Shown here piece after piece: positions 34,614-43,360 of a stretch of DNA of 64,000 nucleotides (position 1 is the first letter of the stretch; the number at the start of each line of letters is the position of its first letter). This stretch comes from Azospirillum ramasamyi. Lineage in GTDB: Bacteria; Pseudomonadota; Alphaproteobacteria; Azospirillales; Azospirillaceae. The notes below the pieces were generated by a model. It ran no database searches. It worked only from the letters and a program-made list of their open reading frames with translations, and was not told the origin of the DNA. Position numbers and translations under genes: made by a program. The DNA lies in assembly GCF_003233655.1 (NCBI RefSeq), contig NZ_CP029830.1, positions 206,001-270,000 on the forward strand, read 5' to 3'.

Positions 34614-36905
34614 TTAAGGCGTTGCGCCGCGCCGCCTCGGGCCGCCGCGGCCGGTGCGGGGAGCGCCCCGCCCGGCATCACGGCCCGCATCGCGGCCGGC
34701 GTCCTTCCCGACCGGATGGTGGAAATGGTGCTGGTGGCCGGGGGGCTTCTCACCGTTGCCACGCTCCGGTCCGCCGCGACGGCCGCCGCGGCGTTCCTCG
34801 ACGCGGCTGGTGTAGCAGTTGTCGCAGACGCGGAAGCGGTGGTTGGCCTTCAGCCTTGTGCCGCAGACCGGACAGGCGCGGGCGAGCGAGCGCTCGGCGA
34901 GCGTGCGCTCGATGAAGGCGTTCAGATGCGCCCGGCGCTCCTGGCACAAATCCATCTCGGGATAGGCGTCGGGGAAGCGGTAGGCCAGCCACGCGTAGGC
35001 GGTCAGCTCCTTCACCGCGCGCTCGGCCTTCTCCAGCTCCACGTCGGTGCCGACGCTGTGGCGGAACCGCTCGGCCGCGTCGGGGGCGGCGTTGGGAATT
35101 CCCTTGCCTTGGTTGGTCGCCCAGCCGCCCAGAAGGCGCAGGTTGTTCTGGTCGCGGGTGTCGATGGGGCAGCGGGCCAGCATGTCGCGGACCGCCAGCG
35201 GCAGCCTGGCTCGGTCCACGGCGGCGGCGGCCTGGATACGCTGCTCCAGGTCGGTCATGCGGAAGGTCTGGTTGGCGCGCAGCAGTTCCTGCCCCGCCGT
35301 GCGCAGCACCTTGGCGAGGCTGTCGGTGTCAAGCTCCCGCGCGATGGCCTCGACATGGCTGAGGTTGGGCGAAATCCACGAGCGCGGGTCTTCCGGCGGC
35401 ACCGGCGGCGAGGTCAGCGCCCGGCGCACCGGGTTGATGTTCTCGCCGTCCAGCACGGCGACGCGGCCTTCCTCATGCATGCCGAACCGGCCGGCGCGCC
35501 CGCCGATCTGGCGGATCTCCGACGCGGTCAGCTCGCGCTCCTCCCGCCCGTCATATTTGCGGGTGGTGGACAGCACGACGCGGGCGACCGGCAGGTTCAA
35601 CCCCATGCCGATGGCGTCGGTCGCCACCAGAACGTCGGCCGTGCCCTCGCGGAACCGGCGCGCCTCGGCCCGACGGACCTCCGGCGACAGGGCGCCGTAG
35701 ATCACCGCGACATTGTGGTTGCGGCCCAGCAGGTCGTGACGGAGCGCCATGACGTCCTTGCGCGAGAAGGCGATCAGCGCGTCGCCCGGCTTCACCTCCG
35801 TCAGCTTGACCCGTTCCTCCTGGACGCGCAGCGGCGACTTGCGGGTGAACTCGACGACCTCCAGCTCCTCGCCCATCGCGTCGGCCAGACGCTTGACGTA
35901 GGGGATGGCGTCGGCGGAGCCGGTCATCAGGATCTCGGGAGCGGCAACGCCGGCCACCGCCTGGGTCCAGGCCCAGCCGCGGTCGGGATCGCCGATCATC
36001 TGGATCTCGTCGATGACGCAGGCGCCCCAGACCTTGGACGTGTTCACCATCTCGATGGTGGAGGAGGTGAAGGCCGCCCCCGGACGCACGTCGCGCTCCT
36101 CGCCGGTCACGAGGCTGCAGGGCCGGCCGCGCGTCTCCAGCGCCTCCTGCCCTTCCAGCGCCAGCAGGCGGAGCGGAGCGAGGTAGCAGCCGCTCTCCGC
36201 CTCGGCCAGCCGGTCCATCGCCGCATGGGTCTTGCCCGAATTGGTCGGCCCGACATACAGCCGCAGCTTGCGGATCATCGCGCGGGCGGTGGCGAAGCTG
36301 TCGAGATAGACGCCCATGCCGGACGCATTCTCCAGCCGCTCCCGCCGCACCTTCAGGCCGGCGCGGGCGGCGGCGGTCGAGAACGCCTCCTCCATCGCGT
36401 CGAGCAGGGTCTGCAGGCGCGGGATCCGGCCGCCGAAGCCGACGACGCGGCCCAGCTCGTCGGCGAAGCCCTTCGGCCGCCAGGATTCGCCGAAGCCGGA
36501 CGCCCGCTGTTCCATCGACGCGAACCAGCCGTCGACGCGGTCCTTCGCCTTGGCGATGGCGGGCGAGGACAGGCAGGCGCCCTTCACCCGCTTGCCCAGC
36601 GCCTTGGCCTGCGGCCGGCCGAACCCCTCGTCGGTGGTCAGCAGGCCCCACAGGTCGGCCTCGATGTCCGGCAGGGGGCCGAGCGCCACCTTGAAGCGCA
36701 GCTTCAGCTTCCGGTCGGTGCCGGGAATTTGGACGACGTGGTTGACCGCGACCGACCAGCGCGCCGGGGTGCTGTCCGCATCCACCTCGATCCCGTCGCC
36801 GCGCACCACGGCGGCCACCGCCCGCAGGGCGTCGCGGCGGTCGAATTCATCGGCAGTGCCGGGAGTACGGCCCGAACGGGCCTTGTCGGAAGTGTCGTCG
36901 GTCAT
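34614..36905 (-). CDS. Suv3-like DEAD/DExH-box RNA helicase
   Basis: A protein of 763 residues. Walker A GPTNSGKTHAAMD (about 219-231), DEIQ (about 300), an SF2 C-terminal motif set with VLVATDAIGMGLNLP and QIGGRAGRFG (about 468), and a Suv3 C-terminal region resemble the mitochondrial degradosome helicase SUPV3L1, whose relatives are common in alphaproteobacteria. A Cys4 zinc-finger-like CPVCGTRLKANHRFRVCDNC (about 669-688) and a basic Gly/Arg-rich tail with GRDAGRDAGRG repeats probably bind RNA. The role is likely RNA unwinding in turnover or processing. A single gene, divergent from the polysaccharide operon. Confidence 0.9.
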   Translation of the reverse strand: MTDDTSDKARSGRTPGTADEFDRRDALRAVAAVVRGDGIEVDADSTPARWSVAVNHVVQIPGTDRKLKLRFKVALGPLPDIEADLWGLLTTDEGFGRPQAKALGKRVKGACLSSPAIAKAKDRVDGWFASMEQRASGFGESWRPKGFADELGRVVGFGGRIPRLQTLLDAMEEAFSTAAARAGLKVRRERLENASGMGVYLDSFATARAMIRKLRLYVGPTNSGKTHAAMDRLAEAESGCYLAPLRLLALEGQEALETRGRPCSLVTGEERDVRPGAAFTSSTIEMVNTSKVWGACVIDEIQMIGDPDRGWAWTQAVAGVAAPEILMTGSADAIPYVKRLADAMGEELEVVEFTRKSPLRVQEERVKLTEVKPGDALIAFSRKDVMALRHDLLGRNHNVAVIYGALSPEVRRAEARRFREGTADVLVATDAIGMGLNLPVARVVLSTTRKYDGREERELTASEIRQIGGRAGRFGMHEEGRVAVLDGENINPVRRALTSPPVPPEDPRSWISPNLSHVEAIARELDTDSLAKVLRTAGQELLRANQTFRMTDLEQRIQAAAAVDRARLPLAVRDMLARCPIDTRDQNNLRLLGGWATNQGKGIPNAAPDAAERFRHSVGTDVELEKAERAVKELTAYAWLAYRFPDAYPEMDLCQERRAHLNAFIERTLAERSLARACPVCGTRLKANHRFRVCDNCYTSRVEERRGGRRGGPERGNGEKPPGHQHHFHHPVGKDAGRDAGRDAGRGAPRTGRGGPRRRGATP

Positions 36906-37328
36906 GATCGTCTTTTCTTGGAATTGCCCCGGTCATGCAAGCGCTTCGGCCGAGCGGATCGGCCCGGCGGCCAGTCCGGCAGGGTCTACGCCACTGTCCT
37001 CGGACAACAGCCATAGAGCGCCAGGGTCTCTCTTTATGGCCGGGATCACTCTTTATGGGTCTGACCGGCCGATTCGGCAAGCCGATTTCCCCCGAAGGGA
37101 GCAAGCCCGGGCTAATTCGAATCCGTCGCCGTTTCGCCGATCTCGCCCGTGCGAAAAGGGGGGAGCACCGGCCACATAGAGCCACGCAGGTTTGATGGTC
37201 CGCCCCCAACGGGTTAGCCGCCGCTTCCCGGCAAAGGGGCCTAACCGAACCGGCCGCCGGATCGGCAACGGGCTCCGGCGACAAACGATCGACGCTTTGC
37301 TCTGACTAATTTCATTTGGGAGATGCGC
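36906..37328. other. Divergent promoter region before the polysaccharide locus
   Basis: No gene is supported. A 10-bp direct repeat CTCTTTATGG occurs at 37030-37039 and 37049-37058, 19 bp apart, and may be regulator half-sites for the genes starting at 37329. Confidence 0.45.
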
Positions 37329-38153
37329 ATGCCGAATCCTCGTGAGGTCCTGGAACTGATCGAGCGCATGCGGTGCATTTCGAACGACGGCGAGCGCCGG
37401 GCCCTGGTCGACCGGCTGGGCGCGGTGGACCGTCCGACGGTGCTGTCCTTCCTGAACGCGCACGGGCTGAACGTCTGCATGGGGTCGGACGAGGCGTTGG
37501 CCGCCTTCGCCGCCTCGGACGTCCTGCTGCGCGACGGGATCGGGCTGCAGGCGGTCCTGCCCGTGCTGGGCATGCCGGCCGGCCTGAACATGAACGGCAC
37601 CGACTTCATCCCGCTCCTGCTGAAATCGCTCCCCTCCCGCAACGTCGCGATCTACGGCACCGCCACCCCGTGGCTGGACCGCGCCCGCGCCGTTCTGGAG
37701 GCGGGCACGCCGCACCGCTACGGCGACCTGCAGCACGGCTTCCACCCGGTGGAGCATTACATCGCCCAGGCGCGGGCCACCCGCCCCGACGTGATCCTGC
37801 TCGCCATGGGCATGCCCAAGCAGGAACAGGTCGCGGCGGAGCTGAAGCGCGCGCTGGACCACCCGGTGCTGATCGTCAACGGCGGCGCCATCGTCGATTT
37901 CCTGGCGGGCCGCTTCAAGCGCGCCCCGGAAGCGGTGCAGCGTTCCGGCCTGGAATGGGCCTTCCGGCTGGCGCAGGAGCCGCGGCGCCTGTTCCGCCGC
38001 TATTGCATCGGTGCCTTCGGCTTCGCCTGGAGCACCCTTCGCCTTCGTCGTGCCGCATCCCTCCGCATCCGCGAAACGGGCGCCGCAGCGCCCGATCCAA
38101 CCCGGATCCCTCCGTCACCGATCCGGCCGTCGCCCATCCAGAAGGAGCTTTGA
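37329..38153 (+). CDS. WecG/TagA/CpsF-family glycosyltransferase
   Basis: A protein of 274 residues. Family landmarks are GLNVCMGSDEAL, DGIGLQAVLP, GMPAGLNMNGTDFIPLLLK (the catalytic Asp lies in NGTDF), NVAIYGTATPWLDRA, LLAMGMPKQEQ and LIVNGGAIVDFLAGRFKRAPEAVQRSGLEW. These enzymes add an N-acetylmannosamine(uronic) or similar sugar to a lipid-linked intermediate at the cytoplasmic face. A C-terminal extension after residue 240 (Pro/Arg-rich) is variable. ATG at 37329 is chosen because GGGAG lies 6 nt upstream; an ATG at 37323 is too close to that site. The next gene starts 3 bp after its stop. Confidence 0.88.
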   Translation: MPNPREVLELIERMRCISNDGERRALVDRLGAVDRPTVLSFLNAHGLNVCMGSDEALAAFAASDVLLRDGIGLQAVLPVLGMPAGLNMNGTDFIPLLLKSLPSRNVAIYGTATPWLDRARAVLEAGTPHRYGDLQHGFHPVEHYIAQARATRPDVILLAMGMPKQEQVAAELKRALDHPVLIVNGGAIVDFLAGRFKRAPEAVQRSGLEWAFRLAQEPRRLFRRYCIGAFGFAWSTLRLRRAASLRIRETGAAAPDPTRIPPSPIRPSPIQKEL

Positions 38154-38156
38154 GAC

Positions 38157-40499
38157 GTGGAAAATCTTCCCCAGATCAATAACGGAGGCCACGGTGGCCC
38201 GCCGGCTCCGGCGTGGCCATCCCAGGTCGGCCACCACATGCCGCGCGAGTTCGACGGCCCGGCTCCGGCGATGGGCCCCGACTTCCGGTTCATCCTGCGG
38301 GTGCTGGCGGCGCACAGAACGCTGATCGTCGTCATCGTGCTGGCGCTGACGGCCCTGTCGGCCTTCGCCGTCTCGCGGATGAAGGACAATTACACCTCCG
38401 AAGCCCTTCTGCTGGTCGACAACCGCCAGGTCCGCGTCGTCCGGGCGGAAGACCAGGCGCTGAACGCCATCACGCCGGAAGACGGCGCGATCCTCAGCGA
38501 GATCGAAATCCTGAAGTCCACCGCCGTCCTCAGCCAGGCCGTCGCCGACCTGAAGCTGGCGACCAACCCGGAGTTCAACCCGCCGGTCCAGGCCGACGAG
38601 ACGAAGCCCTTCGTCGAGCGCGCCACCGCCTGGACGCGTGAGCAGGCCCATTCCGTGTTCGGTCCCGAACTGCCGGGCGTCGTTCAGGCTGTGCTGGCCC
38701 ACGGCGACGACATGACCAAGGACACCCAGCTGCGCGAGACGCGGGCCGCCGACAGCATCGACGGCGTCCTCGACCGTGTCCGCCGCAACCTGGAAGTCGG
38801 CGTCGTCGGCCGGTCGCGCGTGATCCAGGTCCGCTACACCGCCCGCGATCCTGAGATCGCCCAGAAGGTGGTGGACACCGTCGTCCGCCGCTACATGGAA
38901 ACCCGCCAGCAGATGGACCGCGACCTGTCCACCAGCGCCATCGCCTGGCTGGAAGACCGCATCGCCACCCTGCGCCGGGAAGTGGCCGAGGCCGACACCA
39001 AGGTCGACGCCGTCCGCTTCAAGGCCGGTCTGGTCAAGAACGGCAACAACGGCCTGATGGCCACCACCGAACTGGAACAGGCCCGCCTGCGCCTTGCCGA
39101 GGCCACGGCCATCCGCGCCCGCGCCGTCGCCCAGGCCCAGACGCTGGAACGCAGCGTCGGCAACGGCGGCAGCCTCGCCTCCCCGGTCGTCGCCCAGCTG
39201 CGCGCCACCGTCGCCTCCATCTCCACCGAGCTGGCCCAGCTGTCGCGCCAGTACGGTCCGAAGCACCCGCGCATCCTGGACCTGCAGGCCCGCCTGAACG
39301 AGGCCAACTCCTCGCTGCAGCAGGAGGTCCGCCACGAGATCGCCGGCGTCCGCGAGGCGGCCAACGTCGCCATCGAGCAGGAAAACGCCCTGAAGGCGAT
39401 GATCGCCCGGCTGGAATCCGGCTATCAGACCATGGCCGAGGAAGCGGTGCCGCTGCGCACGCTGGAGGCCGAGGCCCAGGCCAAGCGCCAGCTGCTGGAC
39501 AGCCTGCTCGGCCGTCTGGAAGAGGTGCAGGCCCAGCAGGACAACCGCGCCTTCCCGACCGCCGTCAAGCTGGTGTCGGCGCCGCAGGTCCCGCATGAGC
39601 CGTCGGGTCCGTTCCGCATGCTTCTGCTGCTGGCCGGCTTCGTCGCCTCGCTCGCCGTCGCCATCTTCATCGTCTTCGGCATCGAGCTGTTCCAGCGCCG
39701 CATCCGTACCCCGGACGCCGTCCGCCGCATCCTGGGCGTCGGCACGGTCCACATCGTCCCGCACCACTCCACCCGCGGCACCCGCGGCCGGCTGGACCGG
39801 ATCTTCCAGAACCATCCCTTCTCGCTGTTCTCGGAATCGATGCGCGCCCTGTTCCGCAACCACCTGTCGGATCTGGGTCCGGTCGGCTCCATCGCCGTCA
39901 CCTCGGCCCGCCCGCAGGACGGCAAGACCTCGATGAGCCTCGCCGTCGCCCAGGTCGCCGCCCAGGCCGGCCGCCGGGTGGTGGTGGTCGACACCGACTT
40001 CCGCCGTTCGCGCATCGACGGCCTGTTCAACCTGTCGGCCAAGAAGGGCCTGTCGGACTGGATCGCCGGCACCGCCACCCTGGACGAGATCGTGCACAGC
40101 AGCGACGATGCGCCCTATGCCATGATCCCGGCCGGCCGCCTGATGCCGGAGACGCTGGACCGCTTCAACGTCGACGGCCTGATCCACCTGATGGCCGGCC
40201 TGTCGCCGCACTTCGACCTGGTGGTGTTCGACACCGCCCCGGCGCTGGCCGTGTCGGATGCCCGCATCGTCTGCGGCGCCGCCTCCAAGGTGCTGTTCGT
40301 CAGCCGCTGGGGCCACACCACGGCCAGCGACCTGCAGGCGGTCGCCGACCTGGGTCCGATCGACCACAGCAAGTTCGTCGCGGTCATGACCGACGTGAAC
40401 CTGAAGAAGGCGGCCTCCCGCGGCTACCAGGGCCCCTACAACAGCTACATGGCGACCCGGAAGTACTATGGCGACACCACCCTGCGGACCGCTCCGTAA
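38157..40499 (+). CDS. Wzc-like polysaccharide co-polymerase with BY-kinase domain
   Basis: A protein of 780 residues. The Wzz-like chain-length domain lies between two membrane segments (about 50-72 and 484-507) with a long periplasmic coiled coil (about 230-460). The cytoplasmic tyrosine-kinase domain has a Walker A variant SARPQDGKTS, Walker A' VVVVDTDFRRS and Walker B LVVFDTAPAL, and ends in a Tyr-rich tail (GYQGPYNSYMATRKYYGD). It would set polymer length and couple assembly to autophosphorylation. Start GTG with GAAGGAG upstream, 3 bp after the glycosyltransferase gene. Because kinase and co-polymerase are fused, no separate Wze/ExoP partner is needed. Confidence 0.92.
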   Translation: MENLPQINNGGHGGPPAPAWPSQVGHHMPREFDGPAPAMGPDFRFILRVLAAHRTLIVVIVLALTALSAFAVSRMKDNYTSEALLLVDNRQVRVVRAEDQALNAITPEDGAILSEIEILKSTAVLSQAVADLKLATNPEFNPPVQADETKPFVERATAWTREQAHSVFGPELPGVVQAVLAHGDDMTKDTQLRETRAADSIDGVLDRVRRNLEVGVVGRSRVIQVRYTARDPEIAQKVVDTVVRRYMETRQQMDRDLSTSAIAWLEDRIATLRREVAEADTKVDAVRFKAGLVKNGNNGLMATTELEQARLRLAEATAIRARAVAQAQTLERSVGNGGSLASPVVAQLRATVASISTELAQLSRQYGPKHPRILDLQARLNEANSSLQQEVRHEIAGVREAANVAIEQENALKAMIARLESGYQTMAEEAVPLRTLEAEAQAKRQLLDSLLGRLEEVQAQQDNRAFPTAVKLVSAPQVPHEPSGPFRMLLLLAGFVASLAVAIFIVFGIELFQRRIRTPDAVRRILGVGTVHIVPHHSTRGTRGRLDRIFQNHPFSLFSESMRALFRNHLSDLGPVGSIAVTSARPQDGKTSMSLAVAQVAAQAGRRVVVVDTDFRRSRIDGLFNLSAKKGLSDWIAGTATLDEIVHSSDDAPYAMIPAGRLMPETLDRFNVDGLIHLMAGLSPHFDLVVFDTAPALAVSDARIVCGAASKVLFVSRWGHTTASDLQAVADLGPIDHSKFVAVMTDVNLKKAASRGYQGPYNSYMATRKYYGDTTLRTAP

Positions 40500-40539
40500 G
40501 CGGCGCGCAGTTCTGGTGACCTGAAGCTCCTTCGACCCC

Positions 40540-40590
40540 GAGGCCCTTCCCCTGCGGACGCTGCGGCGCCCATAGGGAGGGGCCTCTTCA
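40540..40590 (+). terminator. Imperfect hairpin after the Wzc-like gene
   Basis: GAGGCCCTTCCCCT (40540-40553) pairs imperfectly with AGGGAGGGGCCTC (40574-40586), followed by TTCATT. This is a weak terminator or attenuator before the GH10 gene. Confidence 0.45.
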
Positions 40591-40627
40591 TTACCGGCTA
40601 CCGCGACCAGAGGAGAAGCCCCTCCCC

Positions 40628-41911
40628 ATGATCACGCTTCCGAAGCCCGGCCTTCCCCGATGGCGCCCCACCCGGCGCGAGATGCTGTGGACCGCCGCCG
40701 CCGGCGCCGTGCTGGCCAGCTGCCGCGGCGCCACCGGCCCGGCCCCCGCCGAGGCCGCCTCGTCCCATGCCGCCGGTGCTGCGGAGCCGGCGGTGACGCT
40801 GCGCGACGCCTGCCGGGCGCTGGGCATCCGCCACGGCGCGGCGCGCGACCATTACATCGACCCGGAAGACCCGATGCTGGACCGGCTGATGGCGCGGGAA
40901 TGCGATGTCGTCACCCCGGAAAACGGCGGGAAGTGGGGAGTCTTCCAGAACACCGAGGGCAATTACGACTGGCGCCGCTTCGATGCCGCGGTGGAGCTGG
41001 CGCGTTCCATAGGCGCCACGCCGAACTGGCACACGATCATCTGGCAGCATATGGGCATGCCGCCCTACATGAAGCTTCCGGCATCCCGGCAGGCGGAGCT
41101 GGGCATTTCGGAAAGCGCCTATTTCTCGCCCGAAGGCACGCTCAGCGCCGAGAATGTCTGGCCGCGCTTCACCGGCGTGGTGGAGGCGGTGCGCCAGCGC
41201 TACGGCGACATCTTCTACCGCATCGACGTCGCCAACGAGGTCTTCTTCTGGGAGACGGCGGAAAGCCACCCGCGCCAGCAGGACCGCTACGGATTCCGCC
41301 GCGGCATGTGGTGGGTGGCGGCCGGCGGCGAGGAAAAGGGGCCGGAATGGCTCGACCCCTTCTTCCACCATACGCACAAGGTCTTCCCCAAGGCGAAGCT
41401 GGTTCTGAACGAGTTCGGCATCGAGATCGACGAGGGATGGCAGCAGCGCAAGCGCGCCTATCTGCTGGACTGGCTGACCGGGGCGGTGAAGCGCGGCGTG
41501 CCGATCCACGGCATCGGGCTGCAGAGCCACCTGATCGGCGGCAAGCCCTATGACAGCGCCGGCATGCGCAAATTCCTGCGCGCGGTCGACAAGCTGGGCC
41601 TGTCCGTCCATCTGACGGAGATGGACGTCGACGAGACGCGCCTGCCCCGCTCCTGGTCGCGGGCGGAGAAGGACCGGGCGATGGCCCTGCTGGCCCGCAA
41701 CTATCTGGCCGACGTGCTGGACAATTCCCGGCTGGAGGAACTGTGCTGGTGGCACCTGCGCTCCGACCTGAATTTCATCGCCCGGCAGCATGCGGATCTG
41801 AAGCCCCACCCCTCCCCCTACGATGCGAATTCCAGGCCGTTGGCGCTCTATGCGGCGGTGGTGGACACGCTGCAGGACAAGGCGCGGACCGGCAAGGCGC
41901 GGTCAGGCTGA
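40628..41911 (+). CDS. Exported GH10 endo-beta-1,4-xylanase-family glycanase
   Basis: A protein of 427 residues. A twin-arginine signal (RPTRREMLWTAAAGAVLASC) with a possible lipobox Cys suggests Tat export and perhaps membrane anchoring. The GH10 barrel shows VTPENGGKW, WHTIIWQ, the acid/base Glu204 in VANEVFF, LNEFGIE and the nucleophile Glu331 in LTEMDVDE. In this context it more likely trims the cell's own exopolysaccharide or releases chains than digests plant xylan, although plant-wall activity cannot be excluded. It follows the Wzc-like gene and may share its transcript. Confidence 0.88.
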   Translation: MITLPKPGLPRWRPTRREMLWTAAAGAVLASCRGATGPAPAEAASSHAAGAAEPAVTLRDACRALGIRHGAARDHYIDPEDPMLDRLMARECDVVTPENGGKWGVFQNTEGNYDWRRFDAAVELARSIGATPNWHTIIWQHMGMPPYMKLPASRQAELGISESAYFSPEGTLSAENVWPRFTGVVEAVRQRYGDIFYRIDVANEVFFWETAESHPRQQDRYGFRRGMWWVAAGGEEKGPEWLDPFFHHTHKVFPKAKLVLNEFGIEIDEGWQQRKRAYLLDWLTGAVKRGVPIHGIGLQSHLIGGKPYDSAGMRKFLRAVDKLGLSVHLTEMDVDETRLPRSWSRAEKDRAMALLARNYLADVLDNSRLEELCWWHLRSDLNFIARQHADLKPHPSPYDANSRPLALYAAVVDTLQDKARTGKARSG

Positions 41912-42171
41912 ACAGGGCCGGGGCAACTGAGTCCCGTCCCATAGCGCACCCGCTTCTCTCCTTGTGGGAGACGGGCTTAAAAACCGGGAGGCGGGAAATC
42001 CGGGGCCGCCCCCGCCCTGAAACGGCGCATGTAGCTGCAGTGGTACGCCCTTCTCGGATTCCACCCCCTCCGATAGGCCCGCAACCCTGTCCCTTCGCGT
42101 GCGAGCGTCCGCTTGCGCTCCCGTTTAGAGTCCCTCAAAGCGTCCGGCACCCCCAGAAGGAGAGGTCGATC

Positions 42172-43137
42172 GTGCAGAACACAGCCGACACATTGCCGAT
42201 GGATCGCCTGCCCGCCGATCAAGCGGGCGGAGACGCCCTCGTCGAGCGCTACCGGCGGAAGTTCCACCTCTCGCCGACCTATCCGCTGACGGCGGAGATG
42301 GTTCACCGGCACTGGGATCTGGAACGGCGCCTTGCCCGCGAGTTGCTGGCGACCAAGCCCGAGGAGCGCTGGGACGCCTTCGAGCAGGCCTACACCACGC
42401 TGTACAGCGGCTGCCCCTGGCTGAACGAGGCGGAGGACGACGCCAACACGCGCGACGACGACCTGGACTTCCGCCACTTCCTGACCCTGCTGGGCGGGCC
42501 GCAGGACGTCTACGAAGTCGGGTCGGGCAAGGCGCGGCTGCTGCGCTATCTCGCCCGCCACGGCTATCGCTGCGTGGCGACCGAGGTGACGCGCGAACGC
42601 GGCGCCAACTGGATCGAACAGGACACCAACATCACCTGGAAGAACAGCGACGGCGTGCATCTGGCTCAGTTCGAGCCGGCCGACCGCTATGACAGCGTGA
42701 TCTCCACCCATGTGGTCGAGCACATGCATCCCGACGACGTCGTCACCCACATGACGAATGTCCGAACCATCCTGAAGCCGGGCGGAAAATACATCCTGAG
42801 CATGCCGCACAAGTACGCCGGCCCGGCCGACCTGTCGGAGGTGTTCGGCCTTGACGAGCCGGTCTGCATGCATCTGCGAGAATACCGCTGGGGCGAGACG
42901 GCGGCGATGCTGCGGCAGGCCGGCTTCGACCGCATCGAGGCGGTCTATGTGGTGCCGATGGCGGTACGCCGCCGGCTGAACCTGCATTTCGCGAGCCGCG
43001 CCTATTTCGGCTATGTGCGCATGGTTGAGGCATTTTTGGGACGGCTGCCATTAACCCTAAATCGCAAGCTCGGAAGGGTTGGTCAGCTCTTTATGTTCCG
43101 GCCCGAGGTGTTCGTGGTAGCCCACAAACCCAAGTAA
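42172..43137 (+). CDS. SAM-dependent methyltransferase
   Basis: A protein of 321 residues. Motif I is YEVGSGKARLLRYLARHGY (about 119-137), an acidic post-I loop leads to TEVTRERGANW, motif II is DSVISTHVVEHMHPDD and motif III is LKPGGKYILSMPHKY. A helical N-terminal extension of about 110 residues precedes the Rossmann fold. It probably methylates a polysaccharide sugar or lipid carrier, but no acceptor clue is visible. The start is a GTG with AGGAGAGG 6 nt upstream; upstream in-frame codons look non-coding. A strong terminator follows. Confidence 0.82.
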   Translation: MQNTADTLPMDRLPADQAGGDALVERYRRKFHLSPTYPLTAEMVHRHWDLERRLARELLATKPEERWDAFEQAYTTLYSGCPWLNEAEDDANTRDDDLDFRHFLTLLGGPQDVYEVGSGKARLLRYLARHGYRCVATEVTRERGANWIEQDTNITWKNSDGVHLAQFEPADRYDSVISTHVVEHMHPDDVVTHMTNVRTILKPGGKYILSMPHKYAGPADLSEVFGLDEPVCMHLREYRWGETAAMLRQAGFDRIEAVYVVPMAVRRRLNLHFASRAYFGYVRMVEAFLGRLPLTLNRKLGRVGQLFMFRPEVFVVAHKPK

Positions 43138-43181
43138 TCCTTTTTCGCACACCCCTAAATCGCTGAAAAAACAAGTTACTA

Positions 43182-43248
43182 GGGACACGAACTACCCCTT
43201 TGTTGCAGCAATGCATCGACAAAGGGGTTTTTCGTGTCCCTTTCTTTT
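43182..43248 (+). terminator. Intrinsic terminator after the methyltransferase
   Basis: A long stem (GGGACACGA...ACCCCTTTGT with its complement ACAAAGGGGT...TCGTGTCCC) ends in TTTCTTTT. It closes the first polysaccharide transcript before the GH5 gene. Confidence 0.9.
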
Positions 43249-43360
43249 CACAGGTGGCGGTGGCATTCGAGACGCATTTCCCTAAAATTTGAAATAGCTC
43301 ATTAACCTTTTCCGGCCAGTCTGGGCTCCAGCGAAAACACGGAAAAGAGGATTACTCCCA

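Noticed and set aside
38115..40367. Minus-strand open frame of 750 codons
   Set aside because: Antisense of the Wzc-like kinase gene; composition is a shadow pattern.
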